Shown here: piece after piece, positions 26,867-34,466 of the stretch
How the letters are laid out: every line of letters begins with the position of its first letter
Numbering within the stretch: position 1 is the stretch's first letter
The notes under the pieces: generated by a model
What the model was told of the DNA's origin: nothing
The model's database searches: none
The model's input: the letters and a program-made list of their open reading frames with translations, nothing else
Position numbers and translations under genes: made by a program
DNA from: Acidimicrobiales bacterium
GTDB taxonomy: Bacteria > Actinomycetota > Acidimicrobiia > Acidimicrobiales > Aldehydirespiratoraceae
Assembly (NCBI GenBank): GCA_029263195.1
Contig: JAJCXX010000082.1
Span: 113,622-177,621, forward strand
Length of the DNA: 64,000 nt
Direction of reading: 5' to 3'

Positions 26867-27574
26867 TCAGTTGTTGCGGCTTGCTGCTGCCATATCGACC
26901 AGATCGACGAAGGCATCGACGCCGATTGATCCGGCTTGCCGGTGGAGCACGGTGTTGTTTTCGTCGAGCACCACCCAATAGGGCACCGAGGACAGGCCGA
27001 ACGCGTTGCCGATCGTGTCGGTGTCGGAGTCGAGAAGAACCGGGCTCGACCACGCGACATCTTCGAACCAAGCCGAGGGGGGGTAGTTTCCTCGGCCCGA
27101 GTTGACCAACGTCGACACGGCGATGACCTCGACCCCATCGGAGAGGGTGTTGCCCGCGAGCCAGTCCGAAACGGCGGGCACTTCTGCCTGGCAGTGGGGA
27201 CACCAGTGGGCGAAGAACCCGATGACCTTCGCCGTGTCGGAGGCACCTCCGGCACCGAACACCTCGCGGGAGAAGCCGTCGAAGTCGATGGTGGTGAAGC
27301 TCGGAGCCTGCAGGCCGATCGCCGGATCGCCGCCTTCGCTGAAGGTCGGTAGGACGGTTCCGCTCACCTGAACGTTGTCGTTGGTCTGAGCGACTCTCGG
27401 ATCTCCGGTGCTGTTGCCGGTGAACACGGCGATCAGGCCCACGACGATGCCGGCTGCCGCGAGTGAGGCGATGATGAGCAGCACGCGCTTGTCGAGAGAT
27501 GCCCCGCTCGGTTTCCGGGGAGGTGGACGGTGGGCGGTCTGGCGGGAAATCTTCCGGCCTGGTCGATTACTCAA
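26867..27574 (-). CDS. TlpA-like membrane-anchored thiol:disulfide oxidoreductase
   Basis: A 235-residue thioredoxin-fold protein with a cytoplasmic Arg-rich start, one membrane helix (VLLIIASLAAAGIVVGLIAVF) and an external redox domain. The active site is GFFAHWCPHCQAEVPAV and the cis-Pro loop LSSVPYWVVLDEN. WCPHC is unusual next to WCGPC and tends to be more oxidising or substrate-specific. The TTG start at 27574 is supported by GGAGGAAGAAG just upstream. It probably reduces or matures exported proteins or c-type cytochromes; no maturation genes are nearby. Confidence 0.87.
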   Translation of the reverse strand: MSNRPGRKISRQTAHRPPPRKPSGASLDKRVLLIIASLAAAGIVVGLIAVFTGNSTGDPRVAQTNDNVQVSGTVLPTFSEGGDPAIGLQAPSFTTIDFDGFSREVFGAGGASDTAKVIGFFAHWCPHCQAEVPAVSDWLAGNTLSDGVEVIAVSTLVNSGRGNYPPSAWFEDVAWSSPVLLDSDTDTIGNAFGLSSVPYWVVLDENNTVLHRQAGSIGVDAFVDLVDMAAASRNN

Positions 27575-27640
27575 CTTCTTCCTCCATCGGATTTCTCGGC
27601 AGCTTCCGCATCGAATTCGTGCTCACTCACAAGATGAGGG

Positions 27641-28738
27641 TCACGCGAGCGCGGATAAGGCATGATCCACCACTTCGACGAATCGCGACCACACAGGGAT
27701 CAGCCATGCCGGATCATCGTCGGCAAACGCCGCTCTCACTTGGGCACGAACCGCAGGGGCATCGTCCCCCACCGGATCGCCGTGGGCGTGGAGCCACGCA
27801 TCGGCCCGCAGAGATTGAAGCACGGAGATCGAGTCGACCGTCCCGTATTCGATGGCGGCGGCAGTAACTTCGGCGTCGCCGAGCCATTCTTCGGCGCGAG
27901 CCAGCCAGTCGCCATCGAGGCTGGCCGAGATGCTCTCGCCGTCGACCATCGATCTCACGTCTCCCCACCAGGCAGTGGCCCGCTGGTGAGCCGGATGGTC
28001 GGTCGGGTGATGGCCGATGAGTTCACCGTGGCCCCACTCACCGAGACCGGTGTGGATGTCGATGATCCCGATTCGTGATGCCGACCCTCGCCTCTGCGTG
28101 CAGATTCGATGAAGCTGCTCGTGGGACCACACCGGTCCGCTGCCTCCATAGAACACGCCGGTCGGGTGGGCGTACTGTCCGCTGCTCACCTCGGCTTGCA
28201 GCGCCTCCAGGCCGATGGTCAGAGCGCGCTCCATCAAAACGTTCGTCGTGCGTTCCTGCTCTTCGGCGGACCAGCTCGAAGGCACCAAGAGGTCGGCGAT
28301 CTCGTCGTATCCGGAATTGGTGGGCGGTGCCTTCGACCAGTCGATGAAATTGCGATTGAGATCGACGTTGTCCTCGTTGACGCGCCGGACCCATGCGAAC
28401 CCATGTGGATTGAGCGCGTGAACGAACACCATCCGCACGTTGGGTGGTCGCGTGCCGAGTTGACCGTTGATCCAGTGGGTCTGCAGGGCCGACCCGCAGT
28501 AGCCCTCGACACCGTGGGTACCGGAGACGATCATCAGCATCGACTCGGCGTCGGCCGGTCCGTACTCGGCGATGTCGACTCCGATGGTCTCACCGACGGG
28601 CCCCGTCGATGGGTGGCGAATGTGTTCGATGGCCCCTCCGGAAGCGATAGCGGTGCCCATGAACGACACGCGTGCCCCCGTGTAGTCGGCGGCGAGTTCA
28701 GATGGTGGAAGAGATGGATGTGCTCGGGTGTCTGTCAT
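27641..28738 (-). CDS. DUF2817 family protein (M14-carboxypeptidase-like)
   Basis: A 365-residue member of DUF2817, a family with a zinc-carboxypeptidase-like fold. Recognisable blocks are IVSGTHGVEGYCGSALQ, the long conserved HALNPHGFAWVRRVNEDNVDLNRNF, and IDIHTGLGEWGHGELIG. The His/Glu ligand positions (GTHGVEG and DIHTGLG) are present. Activity is not established, though a peptidase role is plausible. ATG 28738 is used; an alternative ATG at 28747 would overlap the start of the divergent gene. Confidence 0.83.
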   Translation of the reverse strand: MTDTRAHPSLPPSELAADYTGARVSFMGTAIASGGAIEHIRHPSTGPVGETIGVDIAEYGPADAESMLMIVSGTHGVEGYCGSALQTHWINGQLGTRPPNVRMVFVHALNPHGFAWVRRVNEDNVDLNRNFIDWSKAPPTNSGYDEIADLLVPSSWSAEEQERTTNVLMERALTIGLEALQAEVSSGQYAHPTGVFYGGSGPVWSHEQLHRICTQRRGSASRIGIIDIHTGLGEWGHGELIGHHPTDHPAHQRATAWWGDVRSMVDGESISASLDGDWLARAEEWLGDAEVTAAAIEYGTVDSISVLQSLRADAWLHAHGDPVGDDAPAVRAQVRAAFADDDPAWLIPVWSRFVEVVDHALSALA

Positions 28739-28745
28739 CACAGGC

Positions 28746-29309
28746 ATGATGGCCCGTATGGCCGTGCGACGCTATGCCACCATCATCAAATATCTCACCG
28801 AGGAGCCAGACTCGGCAGTCGAGTTGGCCGCGAGGCTCTCCGACGACGTTCTTGATCACCTGTCGGAGGCGTTGCGGGACGAGGCTCGGGGCCGCGCCGT
28901 CGATTCGGGTGACCAACAGGCTCTCCTCGACGAGGCGTTCGAGCAGGGTTTCAGGCGCGATGGTCTGGGGACCGACCCGTGGATCCACGACCGAGTCGTC
29001 GTCTGCCCGGGCGCTCTCGCCGCCAAGAGCCGTACCAACCATCGCTGCCGCTTCGTCAGCGTCGACGATGTCTGGATCTGGGAGTCAGCCGAACTCATCT
29101 ACGAAGAGAAGCGATCCAATCCGGGGCGTGACGAAGGCTTCAGGGCCGTCGCCCTGCTTCCTGTCATCGAAGGAATGATCCTCGACGTGGTCACGGGCCG
29201 GGCCCGGGCCGGACAACATTCCGTCGACAAGGCCACTTCCTACCAGGTCCGCCGCGGGGCATTGGTCGAGGTGAGTCACCGGTCGGTCGACAGCCGGGGA
29301 ATGAAGTAA
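28746..29309 (+). CDS. Conserved hypothetical protein
   Basis: A 187-residue protein I do not recognise. It starts with basic residues (MMARMAVRRYATIIKYL), has a helical N-terminal half rich in Asp/Glu/Leu (VELAARLSDDVLDHLSEALRDEARG) and a beta-like C-terminal half (GTDPWIHDRVVVCPGALAAKS, RFVSVDDVWIWES). No signal peptide, membrane helix or metal motif is seen. Three in-frame ATGs (28746, 28749, 28758) are possible. The gene diverges from DUF2817 with only 7 bp between start codons. Confidence 0.65.
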   Translation: MMARMAVRRYATIIKYLTEEPDSAVELAARLSDDVLDHLSEALRDEARGRAVDSGDQQALLDEAFEQGFRRDGLGTDPWIHDRVVVCPGALAAKSRTNHRCRFVSVDDVWIWESAELIYEEKRSNPGRDEGFRAVALLPVIEGMILDVVTGRARAGQHSVDKATSYQVRRGALVEVSHRSVDSRGMK

Positions 29310-29313
29310 CGCT

Positions 29314-29895
29314 TCAGTCCGGTGGAGGAATCTCGAACGCGGTCACCCGCTGAAGCGAGTTGGTGTCGGTGTGGTGATACGGCTCGTCGTATTCGTTCAT
29401 GACGAGTACAGAATCCTGGTCGTAGCTGAGGGTGTCGCCGTCGACCGAGACGTTGATGACATACGACGTGCAGCGGGCGTTCCGATAGAGGTAGGTGTTG
29501 GAGCAGATGCCGTATTCGTCGGAGTCGGCTTCCGCTCGCAACGTGAACGATGTGGCGGCCGGGGTAGTCTCGCCGCCGGCGAGAATCACCGATCCGCGGG
29601 GTATCACGAAGCCGCGCATCACATGTCGTAGCTCGCTGTCCCACAGCCAGTAGCCGACCTCGGTGTGGAAGGGGTCGGGCTCTCCGAGTCGCCATGCGGC
29701 CATCTTGTAGTCGAGCCCGTAGAGCTTCTGGGAGCCGTTTTCGACCGGGCCGAACGGCTTGTTGGTGATGTGTTCGCGGTAGGAGGTGTCTCCCGATTCA
29801 CCCTCGGCGTGGTGGTGCGAGACGTCGATGCCACCGGTGCCTTCCCAAATACCTGCCAGTTGAGCCAGCGGCCCGAAATGCGTTGTGTCGGTCAT
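29314..29895 (-). CDS. Nitrobindin-like heme-binding beta-barrel protein
   Basis: A 193-residue protein resembling the nitrobindin/THAP4 (DUF1794, FABP-like) ten-stranded barrel. The N-terminal block LAQLAGIWEGTGG is the family opening; LGEPDPFHTEVGYWLWD and EYDEPYHHTDTNSLQRVTAF follow. In nitrobindins a His near the C terminus binds ferric heme for NO or peroxynitrite chemistry, and the HH pair here is in about that place. Heme binding is inference, as the protein is longer than the usual 160-170 residues. TATCGT lies exactly 6 bp before the ATG. Confidence 0.65.
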   Translation of the reverse strand: MTDTTHFGPLAQLAGIWEGTGGIDVSHHHAEGESGDTSYREHITNKPFGPVENGSQKLYGLDYKMAAWRLGEPDPFHTEVGYWLWDSELRHVMRGFVIPRGSVILAGGETTPAATSFTLRAEADSDEYGICSNTYLYRNARCTSYVINVSVDGDTLSYDQDSVLVMNEYDEPYHHTDTNSLQRVTAFEIPPPD

Positions 29896-29901
29896 GGGCC
29901 G

Positions 29902-29907
29902 ACGATA
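29902..29907 (-). promoter_or_regulatory. Leaderless-type -10 box (TATCGT) of the nitrobindin-like gene
   Basis: TATCGT ends 6 bp before the ATG at 29895, with no Shine-Dalgarno. Confidence 0.55.
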
Positions 29908-29984
29908 GCCCAGACTCGAGGTCAGGCTTCGGTGGCCATGGCGGTCATCTGGCTGACCGGACCGCTATCGGCCAGAATCAGGTG

Positions 29985-30422
29985 ATGACCGATCCCAGCA
30001 CTGACGACAACTACGAGCCGAGTCCCTACGACTTCGTGGCCGATCACGTTGAAATGTACCTGTCGAGCAATGGCGAGGAAGGCAGCGAGTTCATCGGATT
30101 TCCGTGCATCGTTCTCACCACAACTGGCCGCCGGACCGGCAAGACCCGACGCGCACCTCTCATAAGGATCCGCGACGGCGACACCTACGTGGTGATCGCC
30201 TCGATGGGGGGCCAGCCCACCCATCCCGTGTGGTACCTCAATCTGACCGCCGACCCCGGTGTCGTCGTGCAGGATATGGCCGACACCCATCGACTCCGGG
30301 CCCGCACCGTCGATGGCGACGAACGCGACCGCTTGTGGAAACTGGCCACGTCGGTGTACCCGGAATACGACGAGTACCAGACCAGGTGCGATCGCCAGAT
30401 CCCGGTCGTCGTCCTCGAATAG
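29985..30422 (+). CDS. F420-dependent nitroreductase (Ddn-like) family protein
   Basis: A 145-residue split-barrel protein of the deazaflavin-dependent nitroreductase family. The family core is visible: VLTTTGRRTGKTRRAPLIRI, VVIASMGGQPTHPVWYLNL and the acidic C-terminal YPEYDEYQTRCDRQIPVVVLE. Ddn relatives use reduced F420 to reduce quinones, enones or nitro compounds. The start at ATG 29985 is preferred over GTG 29982 or the long track start, and CAGAAT 6 bp upstream resembles a leaderless -10 box with one deviation. Confidence 0.88.
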   Translation: MTDPSTDDNYEPSPYDFVADHVEMYLSSNGEEGSEFIGFPCIVLTTTGRRTGKTRRAPLIRIRDGDTYVVIASMGGQPTHPVWYLNLTADPGVVVQDMADTHRLRARTVDGDERDRLWKLATSVYPEYDEYQTRCDRQIPVVVLE

Positions 30423-30430
30423 CGCCGATT

Positions 30431-31333
30431 TCAGATTCGGCTGATGTCGTGGCGGGTCGGTTGGCGTCGATGTCTCGGAGGTCCGGACCCCGTGATCTTC
30501 ACCATCTTGATCACGCGCATGCGGTGGCCTCGGTAGGGCTCGAGTAACTCGAGCATGCGGGAGTCGTCGCCTTCTTCGCCCGATAGGGCGTAGGTGACCA
30601 TTCGGGGAAGATGCAGATCGCCGAGCGGCACAGCGTCGGGGTCGCCGCCTGCGATCGACATGGTGAGGCCGGAGGTCCAGGGACCGACCCCCGGGAGTTG
30701 CAGCAGTTGCTCCTGGGCATCGGCCGACGAGAGGGTGCTCAGACGCTCGAGCCGGTTGGAGTGCTTGGCCGCGACCCTGACCACGCGGGAACGCGACCGT
30801 TCAACCCCGGCCCGGTGAAACTCGGAATCGCTCAGGGCCAGCGCAGCGTCGGGAGTCGGGAAGGTCGCGACCGGCAGGCCCGGGAGTGTGATTCCGTGAC
30901 GTCGGGAGAGTCGGACTCTCGACTGTTGGGCATCGGCACGAACGACCCGCTGTCCGATCGCAGTCGTGGCCAAGGCTTCATACCACCGACCGGTAGCTCC
31001 AATTCTCGGGCTGGCGACCCGCGAGGCAATCGCGGCCAGACGCGGGCTCAAGGTACGGAAGCCAGATGGGTCGTCCGAACGACCGAGCAGATTCGGGAGT
31101 TGGCCGAGCGCCCAGTCGGTGCCCGCACCCCACCCATCGGCCCGCACCGCGTCCCCCGCCAATCGAAACGCGGTGATCGCCGGACCGATCGGAGTGTTCG
31201 TCGCCCACCAGTGGATGCCGTTGCGTTGGCTCACTGTCTTGGCCCACATCAAGCACATGGCAATGTCGACCTGATGTTCGGGTCGGTATGTGAGTGAACC
31301 ATCGGGTTGGGGGAACCCGCTCTCGGAGCCCAC
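30431..31333 (-). CDS. HhH-GPD DNA glycosylase (AlkA-like)
   Basis: A 300-residue base-excision enzyme. The C-terminal half holds the helix-hairpin-helix LLQLPGVGPWTSGLTMSIAGG and the downstream Asp region VPLGDLHLPRMVTYAL, which supplies the catalytic aspartate in 3-methyladenine glycosylase II enzymes. The N-terminal half (QVDIAMCLMWAKTVSQRNG) is less conserved. It probably removes alkylated bases. The GTG start lies 2 bp after the PAP2 gene stop, so translation is likely coupled. Confidence 0.83.
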   Translation of the reverse strand: MGSESGFPQPDGSLTYRPEHQVDIAMCLMWAKTVSQRNGIHWWATNTPIGPAITAFRLAGDAVRADGWGAGTDWALGQLPNLLGRSDDPSGFRTLSPRLAAIASRVASPRIGATGRWYEALATTAIGQRVVRADAQQSRVRLSRRHGITLPGLPVATFPTPDAALALSDSEFHRAGVERSRSRVVRVAAKHSNRLERLSTLSSADAQEQLLQLPGVGPWTSGLTMSIAGGDPDAVPLGDLHLPRMVTYALSGEEGDDSRMLELLEPYRGHRMRVIKMVKITGSGPPRHRRQPTRHDISRI

Positions 31334-31335
31334 CG

Positions 31336-32166
31336 TCAGCGGGTGGAGGCGGTCACCGAGTCAGCCGGCTGATGTGAGACCGACTCACGCAGCGAGATCG
31401 CGATCCGCTGGTCGGTGCGATTCGAGAGGAATTGCTGGAGTGGCCGATCGGCCTGAAACGCCACCACGACCAGCAGGGCTGCGACCACAACGTCGAGCCA
31501 CCAGTGGTTTGCCGTTACGACGACGGCCAGCGACATGGTGAGCGGGTGTATCGCCGCGATCCATCTCCACCGGCTGTCGAGGACACTCACCACGGCCCAA
31601 GCCCCAAGGAGGGCCCAAGCAACATGGAGCGACGGCATGGCGGCGATCTGGTTGGCGGTGGACGTGACTGCACCGCTGTCGTAGACCTTCGGGCCATATG
31701 TCTGGAGAGTGTCGACGAAACCCATTTCGGGGAACCATCTGGGCGGGGCCAGCGGGAAGACCACGTGAAGGGCCAGGCCCCCCATGGTGACCGCGAACAG
31801 GACCCGTCTGACGCGTCCGTAGCGATCGCGGTGGCGTACGAACAGCCAGGTGAGAACGATGGCCGTGCCGAGGAAATGAGCAATGAAGTAGTAACGGTTG
31901 AGCAGGAAGACCACGGGGTGGCTGCCGAGAAACGTTGATTGAAGGTTGACCTCGTTGAAGATTCCGACGGCCCGTTCCCAGTCGATCACTCTCTGAGCGT
32001 TGGAGAAGGCGTCGGGTAGATCGTCTCTGACCAAGTAACGAACCATGCGGTAGGCCACCAACCCGGCCGCGATCAACATGATCTCTCGGGTGGCGAGCAG
32101 GCCAACGCGGGCGCGACGAGGATCGGTCGAGCGTTCTGTCGGCTGATCGAGAGCTACTTGAGCCAC
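31336..32166 (-). CDS. PAP2-superfamily membrane phosphatase/phosphotransferase
   Basis: A 276-residue integral membrane protein with about six helices. The phosphatase motifs are spread as LHVVFPLAPPRWFPEMGF, AAMPSLHVAWALLGAW (catalytic His) and VVTANHWWLDVVVAALL (second His and Asp). The arrangement is that of the PAP2_3 group near inositol-phosphotransferase Aur1/Ipt1, so it may act on phosphatidylinositol- or isoprenoid-phosphate lipids. The GTG start at 32166 follows a strong GGGAGGAACA site; the track start 57 bp upstream has none. Confidence 0.85.
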   Translation of the reverse strand: MAQVALDQPTERSTDPRRARVGLLATREIMLIAAGLVAYRMVRYLVRDDLPDAFSNAQRVIDWERAVGIFNEVNLQSTFLGSHPVVFLLNRYYFIAHFLGTAIVLTWLFVRHRDRYGRVRRVLFAVTMGGLALHVVFPLAPPRWFPEMGFVDTLQTYGPKVYDSGAVTSTANQIAAMPSLHVAWALLGAWAVVSVLDSRWRWIAAIHPLTMSLAVVVTANHWWLDVVVAALLVVVAFQADRPLQQFLSNRTDQRIAISLRESVSHQPADSVTASTR

Positions 32167-32328
32167 TGTTCCTCCCGTCTCTATAACGGTACATGACTCT
32201 CTGGCATTCCCGAAGCAAACCAATGATTCGACAGGTGTCGCATCGGGAACTCAGTGAGGACTTCGGGGATACGGGCGAATAGGTGCAAGTGTTGCAGAGG
32301 CTTCAATTGCCGGGCTCGGCTGCTTGAT

Positions 32329-32712
32329 TCAACCGCTCTCCGTCAGCACAATCAGACGGTCGAGCAGTTTGCGGTCCGATGACGTGCTACGGATACCCGG
32401 GGTGGCCGAGAGGTCGAGCTTGGCTTGGTCGATTGCTTCTCGAGTCCTGGGGCCGATGATTCCGTCGACGCCGCCCATGTCGTAGTCGATCGACTCGAGC
32501 AGTGTTTGGAGCTGAGCGATCTCCTCGGTGTTGAGTGGAAGATCGTCGGCTTCCGCCTCAGACCCGATCGGCGGTTCGGGGGACGATGTCGCCTGGATGG
32601 CTCCTTCGGAACTGAACGCCTCGTTCACGACCGGGGCAGCCCAGTTGGCTATCCCCAGCAGGACCAAGAATACGGCACCGAGGAGGGCAATTCCCTGAAT
32701 GTGAATTCGCAT
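32329..32712 (-). CDS. Membrane-anchored peptidoglycan-binding-domain protein
   Basis: A 127-residue protein with an uncleaved signal or membrane helix (IQGIALLGAVFLVLLGIANWA), a Pro/Glu-rich spacer and a PG_binding_1-like repeat (IAQLQTLLESIDYDMGGVDGIIGPRTREAIDQ). The GGVDGIIGPRT turn is the hallmark of that domain. There is no catalytic domain. It lies 11 bp after the flavodoxin gene. Confidence 0.78.
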   Translation of the reverse strand: MRIHIQGIALLGAVFLVLLGIANWAAPVVNEAFSSEGAIQATSSPEPPIGSEAEADDLPLNTEEIAQLQTLLESIDYDMGGVDGIIGPRTREAIDQAKLDLSATPGIRSTSSDRKLLDRLIVLTESG

Positions 32713-32723
32713 CGGCGGACCTC

Positions 32724-33161
32724 TCAGCCCGAGACTTCGACACCCTCGACGGCATCGACGGCTGCGATCACGAAACCAGCGACGCCGTCGGGTAGATCAT
32801 CGCGCTGGAAGGCGCGACCACCAAGCCATTTACCACCCAACAAGGTGACCACATCGGCGAGCTTGTCGACCACCTTTCCGGCTCGGAAGGCGTAGGTGAC
32901 GAATCCGACCGTGGGCTTGTTCCAAATCCCGGGCATGGCGAGCAGATGTGCACTTCCGCCGGGTCGGTGTCCCGCGATGATCAGGCCATCGGTCCAGGTG
33001 CCGAGAAACACGAGGTCGGCGTCGGTGAGAAAGTCGAGATTCACCTTGTCGGTCGGCCAGACACCTACCTCGTTCTCGAGGTCCTGGAGGGCCGCGCCGA
33101 TCATCTGGGCGGCACGCGCTGTGTTGCCTGTGCGACTCTCGTAGATGACCGCGACCTTCAC
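32724..33161 (-). CDS. Flavodoxin-fold protein
   Basis: A 145-residue FMN-binding flavodoxin. The phosphate-binding loop VIYESRTGNTARAAQMI at the N terminus and the aromatic 60s loop LGTWTDGLIIAGH, which stacks on the isoalloxazine, are present. Its redox partner is unknown. The GTG start follows AGGAGCAATC. It is followed by the peptidoglycan-binding protein and preceded by the LLM oxidoreductase 65 bp upstream on the same strand. Confidence 0.85.
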   Translation of the reverse strand: MKVAVIYESRTGNTARAAQMIGAALQDLENEVGVWPTDKVNLDFLTDADLVFLGTWTDGLIIAGHRPGGSAHLLAMPGIWNKPTVGFVTYAFRAGKVVDKLADVVTLLGGKWLGGRAFQRDDLPDGVAGFVIAAVDAVEGVEVSG

Positions 33162-33226
33162 GATTGCTCCTGGTATGGGTATGACATCGGCGTTGATGAT
33201 CTCGCGTCAAGCAGGATAGTGGCTAG

Positions 33227-34144
33227 TCAGCTGTGGTCGTTCACATCAATCAACAGGGCCCTGGTTCGGGCGTAGTCCTCGCTGCTTCCGCCGATCTCAG
33301 CGGCCGAGAACTCGGTTGCACCGGCATTGGTGATCTCGGCGAGTTGCTCGCGCACGGACTCCTCGTTGCCGCAGACCATGGCTTCGCCCGGCCCGGCCAC
33401 ACCCTCGCGGTCGAGCATCGCCCGGTAGCTGGGAAGCTCGCCGTACTTGGCCAGCACGATGTCGACGAACTCGCGCATGCCCTTCTCGTCGTCGGTCACT
33501 GCGATCGGCAGCGAGCAGACGATTCGGGGATCGGGACGGCCAGCCTCTTCGGCGGCCTGGCGAATGGTCGGGGAGATGTGGGACGCGATTGTCTTCGGTC
33601 CGGTCATCCAAAGAAGCGTTCCGTCGGTTCGTTTCCCGGCGATACGGAGCATTTGGGTCCCCATCGCGGCCAACAGAACGCTCGGTGGGTCGTCGGTCGG
33701 TCGGGGGCCTTCGAATCTCGTGGTGAACGCTTCACCGGAGTAGTCGGACCGGCCTTCTTCGAGAAGTCCCTGCAAGCCGGCGAGGTAGTCGAGAACGTGG
33801 CGGATCGGTTTGTCGAAGCTTTGTCCCCAAATCTCCTGCACCGTCGGTGCGTGGCTGACACCGATGCCGAGGGCGAGGCGCCCACCGCACACGGCCTGCG
33901 TGGTGAGCGCCTTGGCGGCCAGAGCGGTCGGGTGAATGGGAAAGGTGGGCACGACTGCGGTACCCAGCTCGATGCCGGGGGCGACCGGAGCGGCGACGGC
34001 CATCACGGTGAGAGCGTCGATGAGACCGGCCTGGGCGAGCCACCATCCACTCAGGCCATCGGCGGCGGCTTTGGCGGCATGATCGATGACAACCTCGATG
34101 TCGGAGTTGAGAAGACTGGTACTGCCGTTGATACTGATTCGCAT
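33227..34144 (-). CDS. F420-dependent LLM-class oxidoreductase
   Basis: A 305-residue luciferase-like (LLM) TIM-barrel enzyme of the F420-dependent subgroup. Typical blocks are GLSGWWLAQAGLIDALTVMA, ALGIGVSHAPTVQEIWGQSFDKP and the C-terminal NAGATEFSAAEIG. Substrates of this group range from methylene-tetrahydromethanopterin to secondary alcohols; none can be chosen here. GGAG lies 6 bp before the ATG, and the DUF3039 gene is 14 bp upstream on the same strand. Confidence 0.88.
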   Translation of the reverse strand: MRISINGSTSLLNSDIEVVIDHAAKAAADGLSGWWLAQAGLIDALTVMAVAAPVAPGIELGTAVVPTFPIHPTALAAKALTTQAVCGGRLALGIGVSHAPTVQEIWGQSFDKPIRHVLDYLAGLQGLLEEGRSDYSGEAFTTRFEGPRPTDDPPSVLLAAMGTQMLRIAGKRTDGTLLWMTGPKTIASHISPTIRQAAEEAGRPDPRIVCSLPIAVTDDEKGMREFVDIVLAKYGELPSYRAMLDREGVAGPGEAMVCGNEESVREQLAEITNAGATEFSAAEIGGSSEDYARTRALLIDVNDHS

Positions 34145-34158
34145 TGGGACTCCCTGAG

Positions 34159-34404
34159 TCAGTTATTGCCGCGGTTGACGATTTCCTGTCGGATCTCGGC
34201 GCAGGTCTTGCAGACGGGATACTTCGACGGATCTCGGGTTGGTACCCAGACCTTGCCGCACAGCGCGATCACAGGGGTTCCTTCAACTGCGGCACGGGTG
34301 GCATCGGACTTCCGGACGTAGTGAGCGAACCGATCGTGGTCGCCGTCGTCGGTGACCGGGCTGGTGACCTGTTCCTCGACGGGTGCGTTGGTGATGTCTG
34401 GCAT
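34159..34404 (-). CDS. DUF3039 protein (small, putative zinc-binding)
   Basis: An 81-residue protein of DUF3039, a family largely restricted to Actinobacteria with no known role. The conserved core is FAHYVRKSDATRAAVEGTP followed by ALCGKVWVP and KYPVCKTCAEI; the three cysteines suggest a metal site. The start is MPDITNAPV at 34404. It precedes the LLM gene by 14 bp. Confidence 0.87.
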   Translation of the reverse strand: MPDITNAPVEEQVTSPVTDDGDHDRFAHYVRKSDATRAAVEGTPVIALCGKVWVPTRDPSKYPVCKTCAEIRQEIVNRGNN

Positions 34405-34454
34405 GGCCACAAGTGTGCCCGTTCCGACCGGGGTCGTGACACCCAAGCCTCCGT

Positions 34455-34460
34455 TAGGCT
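34455..34460 (+). promoter_or_regulatory. Leaderless-type -10 box (TAGGCT) of rarD
   Basis: TAGGCT ends 6 bp before the ATG at 34467, with no Shine-Dalgarno. Confidence 0.6.
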
Positions 34461-34466
34461 CGCCCG

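Noticed and set aside
33233-34321. 362-residue plus-strand ORF
   Set aside because: Antisense to the LLM oxidoreductase; no recognisable motif.
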